Shown here: positions 47,004 through 57,648 of the stretch, in pieces
Layout of the letters: each line of letters opens with the position of its first letter
Numbering within the stretch: the first letter of the stretch is position 1
NCBI RefSeq assembly: GCF_023278565.1
Contig: NC_064682.1
Span: 4,092,001-4,156,000 of the forward strand
Origin: Colletotrichum lupini
Lineage: Eukaryota > Ascomycota > Sordariomycetes > Glomerellales > Glomerellaceae
Direction: 5' to 3'
Length of the DNA: 64,000 nucleotides
Notes under the pieces: model-generated
What the model saw: the letters and a program-made list of their open reading frames with translations, nothing else
The model's database searches: none
What the model was told of the DNA's origin: nothing
Translations under genes and position numbers: made by a program

Positions 47004-48568
47004 TCATGCGGGCAAAGAAACGCTGCGGCGAAAGAATCGGTCGTACGTCGATTTTCCGAGCTTGGCGATGGGCACGCTTATACCGTGAATCACCTACACA
47101 ACGTCAGTATATGGACTCCAAAAAGATATTCAGCTGTCGAGAACTCTCGAAAAGTAGTATCACTCACAATGCTGCAGATGATCAAGAACCAGATGGTGAC
47201 AAGCATGGTTTCGCCCAGCTGCTTCGCGTCCGCTCGCTGGCCGTCGTCATCCGTCAGAGTCTCCAGGAACTCGAGGCCGACGTAAAGATAAAAGATGGCA
47301 GAAACACCAATGGGACCAAAGTACCCAACAAAAAGCGCCTGTCGTGAACCCCGGATCTGGCGGATGTACCGGTGCAAGCCGAGTATGACGGGAAGACGTC
47401 TCAGCAGCAAGACAAGAATACCGAGTGCGACCAAACGACCGGGACTAATCAGCTCAGAGTTCCAGAAGCTCTCCCACGGACACACAGCTCCCAGCCACAT
47501 GAAGATGGCCATGTTGAGCATCATGTCGACGGCGGGCTGCACGGGATCCTCGACCGTCTCCAGACGGAACCAGTCGTTCCAGGTGAAGACGTTGCCTGCG
47601 ATGAAGCACGCTAGTACGTCGTCGCTGCCAACCATACCGCACGTGCCGAGGATGAAGATGGCCATGCCGATGGGGAAGAGGAGGAAGCATTCCCGCTCCA
47701 CGTACTTGCGTCGCTCGGCCCAGTGGAGCAATCTCTGCGCGAGCAGGCCGACGACCCATCCATAGAAGACGCTCATGAGCACGACGTAGACGCACGTCTG
47801 GCCGAAGAAGAGGCTCAGCGCGGCACCGAAACCGCCCTCGCTCGAGGCTGGGTTACCGTCGCTTTCGGTGTACTTGATGAGGTAGAGCGCGAGGAAGAGA
47901 AAGGGGTAGCCAAGGCCATCATTCGCTCCCGACTCGGCAACGATGATCTGCTGCAGGTCCTCGGGGACGTTCTCCTCGGCAAACCGGCCCTTGACAATCG
48001 TGGTGGAGAGAACCGGATCGGTCGGGGTGATGCAGGCCGCGATGGCGAGAGCGTGGACGAGGGGCAGGTCCGGGACGAGGAGCCAGACGACGGCACTGGT
48101 GCAGGTCCACATGCCGATCATGCCGGGGCCGAGGAGGAGGCAGAGGGACTTCCACTCTGTGCGAAGGTAGCGGCTCGGCAGCTGGACGCCGGCGAGGACG
48201 AGCTGGACGCCGAGGACCAGGCGGCTGAAGTCGAGGGTCACGGAGGCGACGGCATCTTCGGAGACGGCGTATTCGCCGGGCTTGAGGAGCTTGGCGACGT
48301 GGGTGAAGGTTACGCCTCCGAGGAGGGAGACGACTTTTAGCAGTAGGGTTGGTTGGCCAGTGCGATTTGCCTTGTTGCAGCTGTGCCTAAACAGAGGCAG
48401 AAGAAGCAGAAGAAGAAAGAACCACAGGTAAGGGGAAGCTATGGTTCACTTACGGGCTTCAGAGAGATACAGGTTCTCTTTGATGAGATACGAAAAGGTG
48501 CCGAATAAGACGAGCCATCCGCCGAGCACGCTAATCACCACGTTGAAATTCGTGATTGAAAGGTCCAT
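47004..48568 (-). CDS. Plasma-membrane Na+/H+ antiporter, NHA1/SOD2-like
   Basis: Three minus-strand exons, 48568-48454, 48333-47168 and 47093-47004, giving 456 aa. The first intron is 120 bp with an unusual acceptor CTAAAAG; it is chosen because it is the only one that keeps frame and gives YLSEALVSLLGG, matching the family. The second intron (74 bp, CTGAC branch) joins CSIV to IHGISVPIAKLGK. Core motifs: ITPTDPVLSTTIVKG and VAESGANDGLGYPFLF, which carries the ion-binding acidic pair; about 12 TM segments (PF00999). It extrudes Na+/K+ in exchange for H+. The cytosolic tail is very short compared with S. cerevisiae Nha1 (985 aa) but similar to S. pombe Sod2 (468). Confidence 0.93.
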
Positions 48569-50821
48569 GATGCCGCTCAATGTGCTGCAAGCAAGCAGCC
48601 CCGACTGGGTGCCTCGCCTTTGGGTCTCGACGCCTTGGGGTGAAGAAGGGGTTGAGTATGCTTCGGCTGCGACATGAAATGGAAAGGCCTCACGTTACGG
48701 GACCTGGCGGGATGCCGCTGCGATTACCAACTCGAGCTCGACCACGGAAATGCGCCCTGAACCAACTACACCAATACTCACAAAAGTAAGAAGGAGAGCA
48801 TACGACAAGGGCAAATTGACTTGGATGTATGAAGAATCAAAATTGGAAATGTAGACCCGTTTGAATGGACATTCACGGCTATCGGATCGGATATCAATAC
48901 TCGTTCATCACGTTAGATCGGGCAGCCGTTGTTTTCTCCCGCGAGCGCCCGCAAGACAGGACGAAGGAGGCCACCGATGGGAGCCCGCTCATCTATTTCG
49001 TTACTAGTCCCGATCTTCTGCTCTCATTTTACCACCTTACCTGTCACAGACTCACCCATCAGGTAGGATGAGGCATTTCAAGGCCACGGAGGCTTAGCCT
49101 TTAGCCCATGTCGGTAGCGCCCGCTAAAGCCAAGTTATCCTGACCCCCTTCTCGCAAACATGTGCCCCCTTGCCACTGGCCATCCATGATCAGGCCTGTT
49201 CGTGGTCCCCTACATTTTCAAGGGCTCATGCAGGGTTCTCTCGACTTTCAGAGCTACCGCGAAGAGCGCCTGACCGTCTTTTCTGACAATCCCATCTCGA
49301 ATCTGCTTGAGACGGCCGCGGCTATTTGAGACTGCGGGGCAGAGTCATGCGCTCCATGTGCCGCCAGTATCTTGTTTTCCAGGATCTATCGATGCCTTTG
49401 GGACCTTGTTCTCGTCCACTCAAGCGCTGTAAGCCAGTGCCGTCATTGCCGTTGAAGAACTCCAGCAGCGAACTACCCCAGCTTCTCTCTCCGCATTCCC
49501 CGCTGCAAGATTCAATCCGAACCACTGGTGAACGTCTTAAGCAGTAGACGGATACCTTGGTTCAGCAAGACATAGTATCATGTCTCGAAATTCCGAGAGC
49601 TCATCGACTCACAACGGAACTGGTAGAACAAACGATGTTCTGCAGGCTTGTAGTGTTGAACACTGCCGGCATAGTGCTTACCCACGAATGAGCTCAGTAA
49701 GCTCATCTGAGAAGCCTTTAACTAGTCGCAACGAGGAAATCAACAATTCACTCCGCGAGAAACAATTTTGCCTCGCAACCTCATCGGATGATCCAAGTTA
49801 TAAACATTAGTCATGGAGGGCCGCCCGCCTCTGAACGCCAACCAACGCTGTGCAAGACTTTAGACTGTCGCATTCTTATTTTATACAGCTCTCATCGCGC
49901 TTCATTTATGTATGCGTCCCGATTCGGCCTTGTTGCGTCTTGCCCTCTAGGCAGACCTAGCCGTATTAGTCGCGATAATGACCCAAAGGCAGTGAGATGA
50001 GATATTGGCCGTGTCTCCCATAGTATGTATGCACGAGGAGGGGTCGACTTCTTATTCAGTTTCATTGAACCATATATTCCATTGTGGCAAACGACGACCA
50101 CATGATAACAGTTGGTAGCAGGATCTCGTCAAACTTCGCCGATTAAAAGAATTTCTTCAAACGTCATTGCTTTCGAAACCGAGCCTACATGACAGTAGTC
50201 TAACATGTCTACTCACTTTAGTATGTAGTTTCAGTCGGCTTGCATTCATTGAACATTACCAATATTCAGAAGTGAAGTTTCTCTCTCGAAAACAGCCTTC
50301 AACATCTTGGCAGAGCAGATGCAGGTGCTGCTGAAACCCAGATCTTACACCCTGTGACCCTTCATATTGCAGTATGAAGAAGACAACACCAAGGACGACA
50401 CATTTTCCAGAGACCATGACTAACAATATTGCAGGCCGACCATCGGAGGATGTTTGATAAGTACGCCGAAGATGAGATGCATCGGCGGCGAAACGTCTCT
50501 CACATACCACTCCACCACAGATCTTGATGAGACGAGGTCTGACGCCCACTGGCAGCGGCTCGAATTTGACGACAGAGCGCACTGGTAGGATTGCGGGGAC
50601 TTACAACGGCCCGAAGATCAACAGCACGATTGATTTCACACTCGAAAGATATCGTTGGGAAATGTGAGCTTTGGTATAAGATTTGGGCGGAGACCCTGAA
50701 AAGACGCGCTCTTCGCACGAGCCTTTCATCTTTTCTCATTGGTTTATTGTTTGTTGATAACTCATATCACGAATCTCATTCTAACTCAAGCGCTATCAGA
50801 TAGCTACCACAGCCATCAATC
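48569..50821. other. Divergent 2.25-kb intergenic
   Basis: Upstream regions of NHA1 (minus) and the CoA-transferase (plus). Short ORFs at 49322-50803 on both strands lack support. No RNA gene seen. Confidence 0.55.
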
Positions 50822-52900
50822 ATGGGTTCGATGGGAGAATATTCTGTGCCACAGGAGGCGGAGGCGGTGTTCCAACACGGCATTCTGAACAATCCCTTGA
50901 TGAAGGACCTTCCCGGTGACCTCAAATCTCTCAGTCAACATGTCAAGTTTGAGGGTTCAAGCAAGCCAAGCGTTCCGATCAATTGGCGATTTGCCGAAAG
51001 CATCTCGGCTTTGAAAGCATTGGAGGCAACCATGCTTAACCGGCTAATTCTCAAGAAGTACAACAAGGAGCCGACGGATGTCACCATTAACACGTAAGCC
51101 ATTTCATTTTAGTGACCTAAGTCTGCCCTGATCCCGTAGAAGGCCCTTGCAGAGGGAACTCACACAGTCTCTAGTGACCATGCAAGCTTGTTCTACTTTT
51201 CGCCTCTCATTGCCCAGCTCATCGGTAAGGATGGCAAGTTTACGCCCATGGCGCTTATGAACTTTGTGCCCGAGGCCATGAAGATGTTCCCAGAAACGGA
51301 CAAGCACAGGACCGCCGCCAGCTTGCATCGAGCTTTGGTGACAAACATCCATAAGACAAAGGATGGACGGTATTACCAGCTTCACGGTGAGATACTCCTT
51401 CGCTGAACGAACTCAACCATAGGTCCTTTGGGCTCTCGCATCTGACGGAATTTTGTAGGCGGCATAAACCCCGACCCCATCCTCAAAGCTCTGGGCTTGC
51501 CTGAAAATGGCCCAGCGGATGACACTTACGAATCGGTCTTCGAGAGAACCCAAAATGTCATCGCCGAGATGGACTCCAAAGACCTGGACGCTTTACTCAA
51601 CGACAAAGCGCAACAGTCTGGCACAATCGCTTGGTCGTCTGACGAATACTTTGCAAGCGAGCACGGCAAAGCAAACAGCAACGTCGGACTCTACGAGATC
51701 GCAAAAGTCCAAGGCTCCACACAGCCCGCATCTTGGTGGTCCGAAAACTCGAGCCTACCCTCGTCGGCCAAGAGACCCCTCGCCGGCCTCAAAATCGTGG
51801 ATCTGACCCGAATTATCGCTGCCCCGGTCATTTCGCGCGATCTGGCGGAGATGGGCGCGAGCGTCATGCGCGTCACCTCAGATAAGATCACGGACATGTC
51901 TTCTCTGCACCAGGATCTCAACTGGGGCAAGTGGAATTGCCACTTGGATCTCACTAAGGACGAAGACAAGGAGAAGCTGAGGGCGTTGATCAGGGATGCT
52001 GATGTCGTTGTTGATGGGTACCGCCCTGGCGCCATGGAGAAGCACGGTTTCGGTCGCAAGGAGATTCTGGAGCTGGTGAAGGATCGCCAGCGAGGAATCA
52101 TTCACGTCCGTGAGAATTGTTACGGATGGCATGGACCCTGGCAGGGGCGTGGTGGATGGCAGCAAATCAGTGACGCCGTGAGTGACATACTGCACAGGAT
52201 CACTTTTGGAGACTTTACTGACAAGTAATCAAGTGCTGTGGTGTCTCGTTAGAGTATGGAAAGGCAATGGGTCTCGATGAGGCGGTTACTCCGGTGTTCC
52301 CGAACTCAGACTACTGGTATGTTAAGCACAGAAGAACTAATCCACTGATCTGGGATTATTAGAAATATACTAAAATGCGAGATAGTGCTGGAGTCTGCGG
52401 AAGCACTGCTGTTCTTGATGCTCTCATGAAGCGCGCCGAAGACGGAGGAAGCTATGGCGTCGACGTGAGTCTCGATCTACCGATGAAAATAATTCAACTT
52501 CAAGATGCTTTCCAGCTAACCCCATGTACACAAACAGGTCGCCCTCAACTACTATTCCCAATGGCTCGTCCGTTCATGCGGGACATATCCTGAACCTATC
52601 TGGAGAGAAGTCTGGGAGCGTCATGGATCACCCGTGTTCCGGCATTTCCACACAATGGCCCACAATGTCCCGGTCATGTCCAATCTGCTTCAGGAGTACG
52701 ACGCGCAGGTTCTCTTCAACCCTCAGTTCTTCGAGATGCGAGTGTCAAAAGCGGTTGATGGAACTTTCTGGGTTGTCAAGCCTGTTCTGCAGTATGGCAA
52801 CAACGCGGTTGAAATGAGGTACAATGTAGGCACGAGAGGTAATGGTGTTGACCAGCCTGTCTGGCCCGAAGATTTGTCTACGGAAGTGGTTGGAAAGTAA
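50822..52900 (+). CDS. Class III CoA-transferase (CaiB/BaiF family)
   Basis: Six exons: 50822-51093, 51175-51386, 51459-52177, 52234-52316, 52386-52464 and 52538-52900, giving 575 aa. Every junction keeps frame and restores protein-like sequence (for example QISDA to CCGVSLEYGK, and GVDVALNYYSQW). The core PLAGLKIVDLTRIIAAPVISRDL and DADVVVDGYRPGAMEKHGFG are family hallmarks (PF02515); a fungal N-terminal extension of about 200 residues precedes the first. It moves CoA between acyl donors and acceptors through an aspartyl-CoA thioester; the substrate is unknown. The stop TAA overlaps a perfect GTAAGT donor at 52897. An alternative last exon at 52945-52990 (after CTGAC and ACAG) would add 14 different residues. 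Confidence 0.9.
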
Positions 52901-53059
52901 GTTTCTGATAGAACTGACCTACGCATTGGGCATTATGAATACAGCAACTATCGAACCAACAAAACCAACGTTTCTTGCTACAGGTATTAAATCATTGTAG
53001 GCACCTTGAAACATGTTCAACAACCGTCTAAGTATCTTCATAACCAAAATCGTTAGCTC

Positions 53060-54016
53060 TCAGTCTAATGCCTCTCGTAATCTAGCTTGGTTCACAGCTT
53101 CGGCAAGCTCTGCGGGCATCACTCCAGCCGGATCTCGTAATTGTGTAAATGAATCCCCATCCTTTGGCCCAAGAACTCCGGCATCCTTCACAAAGCCACG
53201 GTGTGAATCAAAGAAGAAGATAGTCGCATGTAAAGCATCTGGTGCAACTTCTGAGACGTGGAACTCGGCGGCCGGAACTGTGTACGTTGACCCCCTAGCA
53301 TGAGTCTCTGAATGAATCTTTCTAGCTCGGAAGAGCTTCCCCGTGTTCTGCACAGTAGAAGATGCCTGATGTGTCTTGTACACAGTATCCGCCCCCTTGC
53401 CGTCGTTCCACGCAAGTGCATACCCTGCGTGCGTGGCTTCTTCTGGCTCCTCGACAGGATCAACTTGATAGGAGTGATCCACGCCCTGCCCTGCCAAGAC
53501 CCAGCTCTGCGCAAACGGCTGGTGAGAGTGTAAGTGAAAATCGGGGTTCCCGCGCTTGCCGTCCGGCATCCAGACGTGCAGGCGAATGAGCTCGTCGATG
53601 CTGCCGTCCTTGACCAAGCTGCACAATGGGACTGAGAGAAAGCCTTGTGCGCTGCGAGAAGCGGTGAACAGTGTTCGGGAAGATGTTGATGTGAGGGCGT
53701 CGCGGATGATGGCCCAGCATTGGCTGATGTCGTCTGCTGTTGCGGGCTGGTTTTGGCGTGCTGTTTCGCGGAGCAATGACACTGCTACTGCGACGAGTGC
53801 AATATGGACGGCTGCCCCGGCCATTCCTGTGACATTTTGCTGGATGATGACTTGCCAGTCCTGAAAAGAAAGACTGGCCGATTTCGTTTTGGTCTCACTG
53901 CCTTCGTTGCCTGGAGACAGCAGCTGTTTGATTGTGTCAATTTCATCAGAAGCAGCCTTAGTAGCCTGTGCGACCCCTGTCAACGATCTGAAGACTGTCT
54001 CATATGAAATATCCAT
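53060..54016 (-). CDS. Hypothetical 318-aa protein, possible cupin-like
   Basis: Single uninterrupted exon, ATG at 54016. I do not recognise a named family. The N-terminal third is helical-looking (residues 1-125, including AAVHIALVAVAVSLLRE). The second half is rich in His and beta-like segments: HVWMPDG, PDFHLHSHQPF with an HxHxH run, and HATIFFFDSHRGF. The His pairs and the glycine/proline spacing recall metal-binding cupins such as cysteine-dioxygenase-like proteins, but this is inference. No signal peptide. It is convergent with the CoA-transferase, the two stops lying about 160 bp apart, and tandem with the catalase 366 bp upstream. Confidence 0.75.
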   Translation of the reverse strand: MDISYETVFRSLTGVAQATKAASDEIDTIKQLLSPGNEGSETKTKSASLSFQDWQVIIQQNVTGMAGAAVHIALVAVAVSLLRETARQNQPATADDISQCWAIIRDALTSTSSRTLFTASRSAQGFLSVPLCSLVKDGSIDELIRLHVWMPDGKRGNPDFHLHSHQPFAQSWVLAGQGVDHSYQVDPVEEPEEATHAGYALAWNDGKGADTVYKTHQASSTVQNTGKLFRARKIHSETHARGSTYTVPAAEFHVSEVAPDALHATIFFFDSHRGFVKDAGVLGPKDGDSFTQLRDPAGVMPAELAEAVNQARLREALD

Positions 54017-54382
54017 TTTGTCTCGTTGATGAATGGCCCTGCTGATGCAACTCTTGGTTCCTACTAATATCTGAATGATGCTGAACGAGGGAAATACAGC
54101 GATGCGTGATTGAAGCCATTTAACTCTTATTAGTTGGAAACATCAAGCTCTATATAGGAGTCAATTTGATAGATGAAGTACGGCTATCCGCAAGGCACAT
54201 TGCATGCTGAATATTGATCCTTTTGACGAATCACAAGCGACCGGTGGTGACACACCGTCAGCACAGCCCCGACGCATCCAGGCAACACCGGGCTGCGAAG
54301 TGGAAAATGTGGAATAATGTGCGAAAAGAAAAGTCATGTTCATATTATATGGATATCTCTAATACTACAATTCGAAAAACCT
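54017..54382. other. Short intergenic (hypothetical / catalase)
   Basis: Promoter of the 318-aa protein and 3' end of the catalase gene. Nothing else seen. Confidence 0.6.
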
Positions 54383-56229
54383 TCAGTGCCTCGCACCCTC
54401 GCCGTTGACAACCTTGTCAACATTACGATGAGTGCCTCTAATGGGCGCACCGTTGTTCTCCGTCAGACTCTGGCAGGTCGTGACGTCAATGCCGTTGGCG
54501 TACTTGTTCTTCTTCTCCCTTGCAAAGCCGTTGTGTGTACCATTGAAAGTCAGGTTAGCAATGCCATCGTATCCCTTGATACCGGTGCTCTTCTCCAGGC
54601 GCTCAGCAATCTCAGGATCGACCTCCCTGAAGATGGCAATCTGCTTCTTCAAAGGCTCCGGGTTCTTGCACAGCTCCATCTTGCCCGTGACGTTGTTGAT
54701 GAAGCGCTCACGTGCGTCCTCGTCCCAGACCTTCTGCCACAGGGCGCGCGGCGCAACAAAGTCCTCTGGTCTGATCTCGGAGAGGAAGGTGATGGCCTGG
54801 CCGGTAAAGTGACCATGCGTCTTGTCCAGGTCCACGGTACGGGCCTTGAACTGAACGGGATCGATGGAGCTGAGGTAGTTGGGGCGCGCACCCTGGTTGA
54901 AAAACGCCATGGCACCATCACGCTGGAAGTTGGCCATCTTGTGGGCGGTCTTTGGTGCGTTAACGGGAAGTTGCTGGTAGTTTACGCCGATACGGTGACG
55001 ATGGGTATCAGGGTAGGAGAACAGACGGGACTGAAGGACCGGGTCGGCGGAGGGCTCGATGCCGGGGGGCATGTGCGAGGGGTTGAAAGCAACCTGCTCG
55101 ACCTCGGCGAAGTAGTTCTGAGGGTTCTCGTTCAGGGTGAACTCGCCCACCTTGCGGAGGGGGTATTTGCCCTGAGGCCACACGTGCGTAAGGTCAAAGA
55201 CGTTGATCATGTCGTTTTCCCATGCATCCTCTGCCTCCTTGGGTGTCATGGTCTGAATCTCAACTGACCACTTGGGGTAGTCGCCGTTCTGGATGGCCTC
55301 GAAGAGATCCTTGCCGGAGTAGTCGGCTGACTTGGTGAGAGAGTCCTCTTGTGTGATGAATTTGGTGCCCTGCTGGGACTTCATGTGAATCTGAGCGTAA
55401 ACCCATGATCCGTCCTTGTTGACGAGCTTCATCGTGTGACCAGCGTAGCCGTGCATGAAGCGGTAGCCATCAGGAATGCCACGGTCACCCATCAAGATCA
55501 TGACTTGGTGAATTGACTCGGGGTTCTCGCTCAAGTAGTTCCAGAACTATGGAAGCATTTTAGCAGGGTTCACATGTGTACGATCATAAGGATTGAACAT
55601 ACCATGAACGAGTCATCCATGTGGTTGAGATGCGTCTGAGGATCACGCTTCTGTGTGTGAATGAACATGGGGAACTTGGCAGGGTCTCGCAAGAAGAAAA
55701 CGGGCGTGTTGTTCGCCACCATGTCCCAGTTGCCATCCTCTGTTCTGAATTTGACGGAGAATCCTCTAGGGTCGCGAGCAAGATCCGGCGAACCAGACTC
55801 GCCGCCAACAGTCGAGAAGCGCACGGTGATAGGGCACTTCTTGCCCTTGGTACCGAAGATATCGGCCTGCGTAAGCTCGGGGATCGGATCCGTACACTCG
55901 AAGAAGCCATGAGCACCGCTGCCCTTGGCATGCACGACACGCTCCGGAATGCGCTCGCGGTCGAAGTGAGAAAGGAGGTTGATCAGGTGGAAATCCTGCA
56001 GCAACAACGGACCGTTCTCACCGCATCGCTGTGTCTCGTAGGGGTGAGGCATCGGGACGCCATTGCTGGTGCTGTAGATAGCCTCCTTGGAAGTCATCTG
56101 TCTATCCTTCTCGTATGTGCTGAACTGGCCTGCCACATGGGCTGCGAATGATGTGTCGGTGGAACCCATATTGAATGTCTTTTGGGCAGTTTCAATGGGA
56201 TGCTTGATGATTCTTTGAACAGTCTCCAT
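54383..56229 (-). CDS. Monofunctional heme catalase
   Basis: Two minus-strand exons, 56229-55603 and 55546-54383, giving 596 aa; the 56-bp intron joins DDSFM to FWNYLSENP. Active-site His is H100 in RVVHAKGSGAHGFFE, the catalytic Asn is in NNTPVFF (173-174), and the heme-iron ligand is Tyr387 in RLFSYPDTHRHR. The NADPH-region motif HGYAGHTMKLVN is also present. The length is between the classical small (about 500) and large (about 700) subunit types; the extra lies at the C-terminus and lacks a flavodoxin-like domain. There is no signal peptide, and the C-terminus ARH is not a standard PTS1, so the enzyme is probably cytosolic. It detoxifies H2O2. Confidence 0.95.
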
Positions 56230-57648
56230 GAGATTAAGAAGGTGTTGAGAGAGGTCTTATACCAGAGAGAGATATGGTGAGCTGTGCCGCCACCCGCCGG
56301 TGCTTGGGCACTTTATGTGGAGGGGCTCGAACGGGCATGCACACAGAAAAGTTGCCATCAAAACTCAATGCCATGACGCAGCTTTGTAGGAACAATACCG
56401 TCACTCATGTTGGACGAATCACAAACTGCAGATTACTACATCGAAGCAGTCTGAAGACGGGGAGTAGTGTTTGTCACTCCATGTCTGGTTGTAGCGGCAT
56501 GGGGAACGACGGAACTAGGCCATACCCGCATTAGCACCCGCTCTCTAATGAGCGGGTCACAGGAATCGATGACGCTTGGTACGGAGCCTCCTTGGCCTCT
56601 CGACTTTTCGATTTTTCATCGTTTCGCCTTTTTCGACTCTGGGCTACGGTCCTAATTCGGGGATAACTCCGTGATAACGAAGACCAGGCAGTCGATGGAT
56701 ATCACGTCCAATGCTCCGATATCCTGGCGCTGAAGCCGATTGGCTTTTGGGAAATTTCAAACGGGTATGGGAGTAATTCGAAGGAGCCACGGAATTCAGA
56801 TCAAAAGACAAGATGTGACGAAGACCAGAACTGCGGGGGCCAAAGGGCGCGGTAGACTAAGACGATTTAGACCATCAAGCAAATACCGGCACTTGTTTGA
56901 AGCAATCCAAGATGCAGCCGCTACCAAGACTCCGGAGATCTAGCTCCGGAGGAGGCTAGACGCCACTGCCAGATTCCCATCTTTCATTAATCGAAATCGT
57001 TCAAATCCGATATTTGGTAGTTAGCTCACAGGTGCCAGGTAGCAGTGTGCTAGGGGAATCCCAGATTCGGGGCCAAACCACCGATCCGCATGAACCCAAT
57101 CGATGATGTATGCGAACAGCCCGCTGATGTCATGAAGCAGAAGGCCGAGCCAAGACCGATGACAGGCGCTCCACCCCCGCCGTGACCTTGGCTGGCGAAC
57201 GCAGAGCTAGGGCACTTTTTTGAAGGCTTTGGTGATGAAGCAAAAGGTCTAGAACGTGGTGAAGTCGGCGATGCGGCACGCGATGAATCTGAAGGTACCT
57301 TTTGTAGAAAAACCGTTGAATAATCACTTTCAATCCTTTTGTCCGTTTTATGTACACCTGTCCCAGCGATACCCGAGTTTGAAATCCGCAATACCCACGC
57401 AATTAGACTCACCAACGATGATCTTCTACGGCGCATTCTTTGAAGTGCACCAACCATTCTAAATGCTAAATGACGCCGCATATGAGTTCAAATGAAGAAG
57501 ACTTTTGCGGGAGGAAACCCTTGATCCTAACTTTTCATCGGCCTTGGCGTGGAGTCGTAGACAAATCGAGCGAATGAGTTTCATTCTCACTCATCCTTCA
57601 TGACGACCGAGGAGTGATTTCTGCGAATTTTGGGCACTCAATCATGTC
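56230..57648. other. 1.4-kb intergenic upstream of catalase
   Basis: Catalase promoter and 3' flank of the MFS gene. An ORF at 57050-57481 (minus, 143 codons) is unsupported. An AGGGG stress-element-like pentamer occurs near 56320, which may be chance. Confidence 0.5.

Noticed and set aside
47723..48340. 205-codon acidic plus-strand ORF
   Set aside because: Antisense shadow of the GC-rich NHA1 exon.
54317..55267. 316-codon plus-strand ORF
   Set aside because: Antisense shadow of catalase exon 2.
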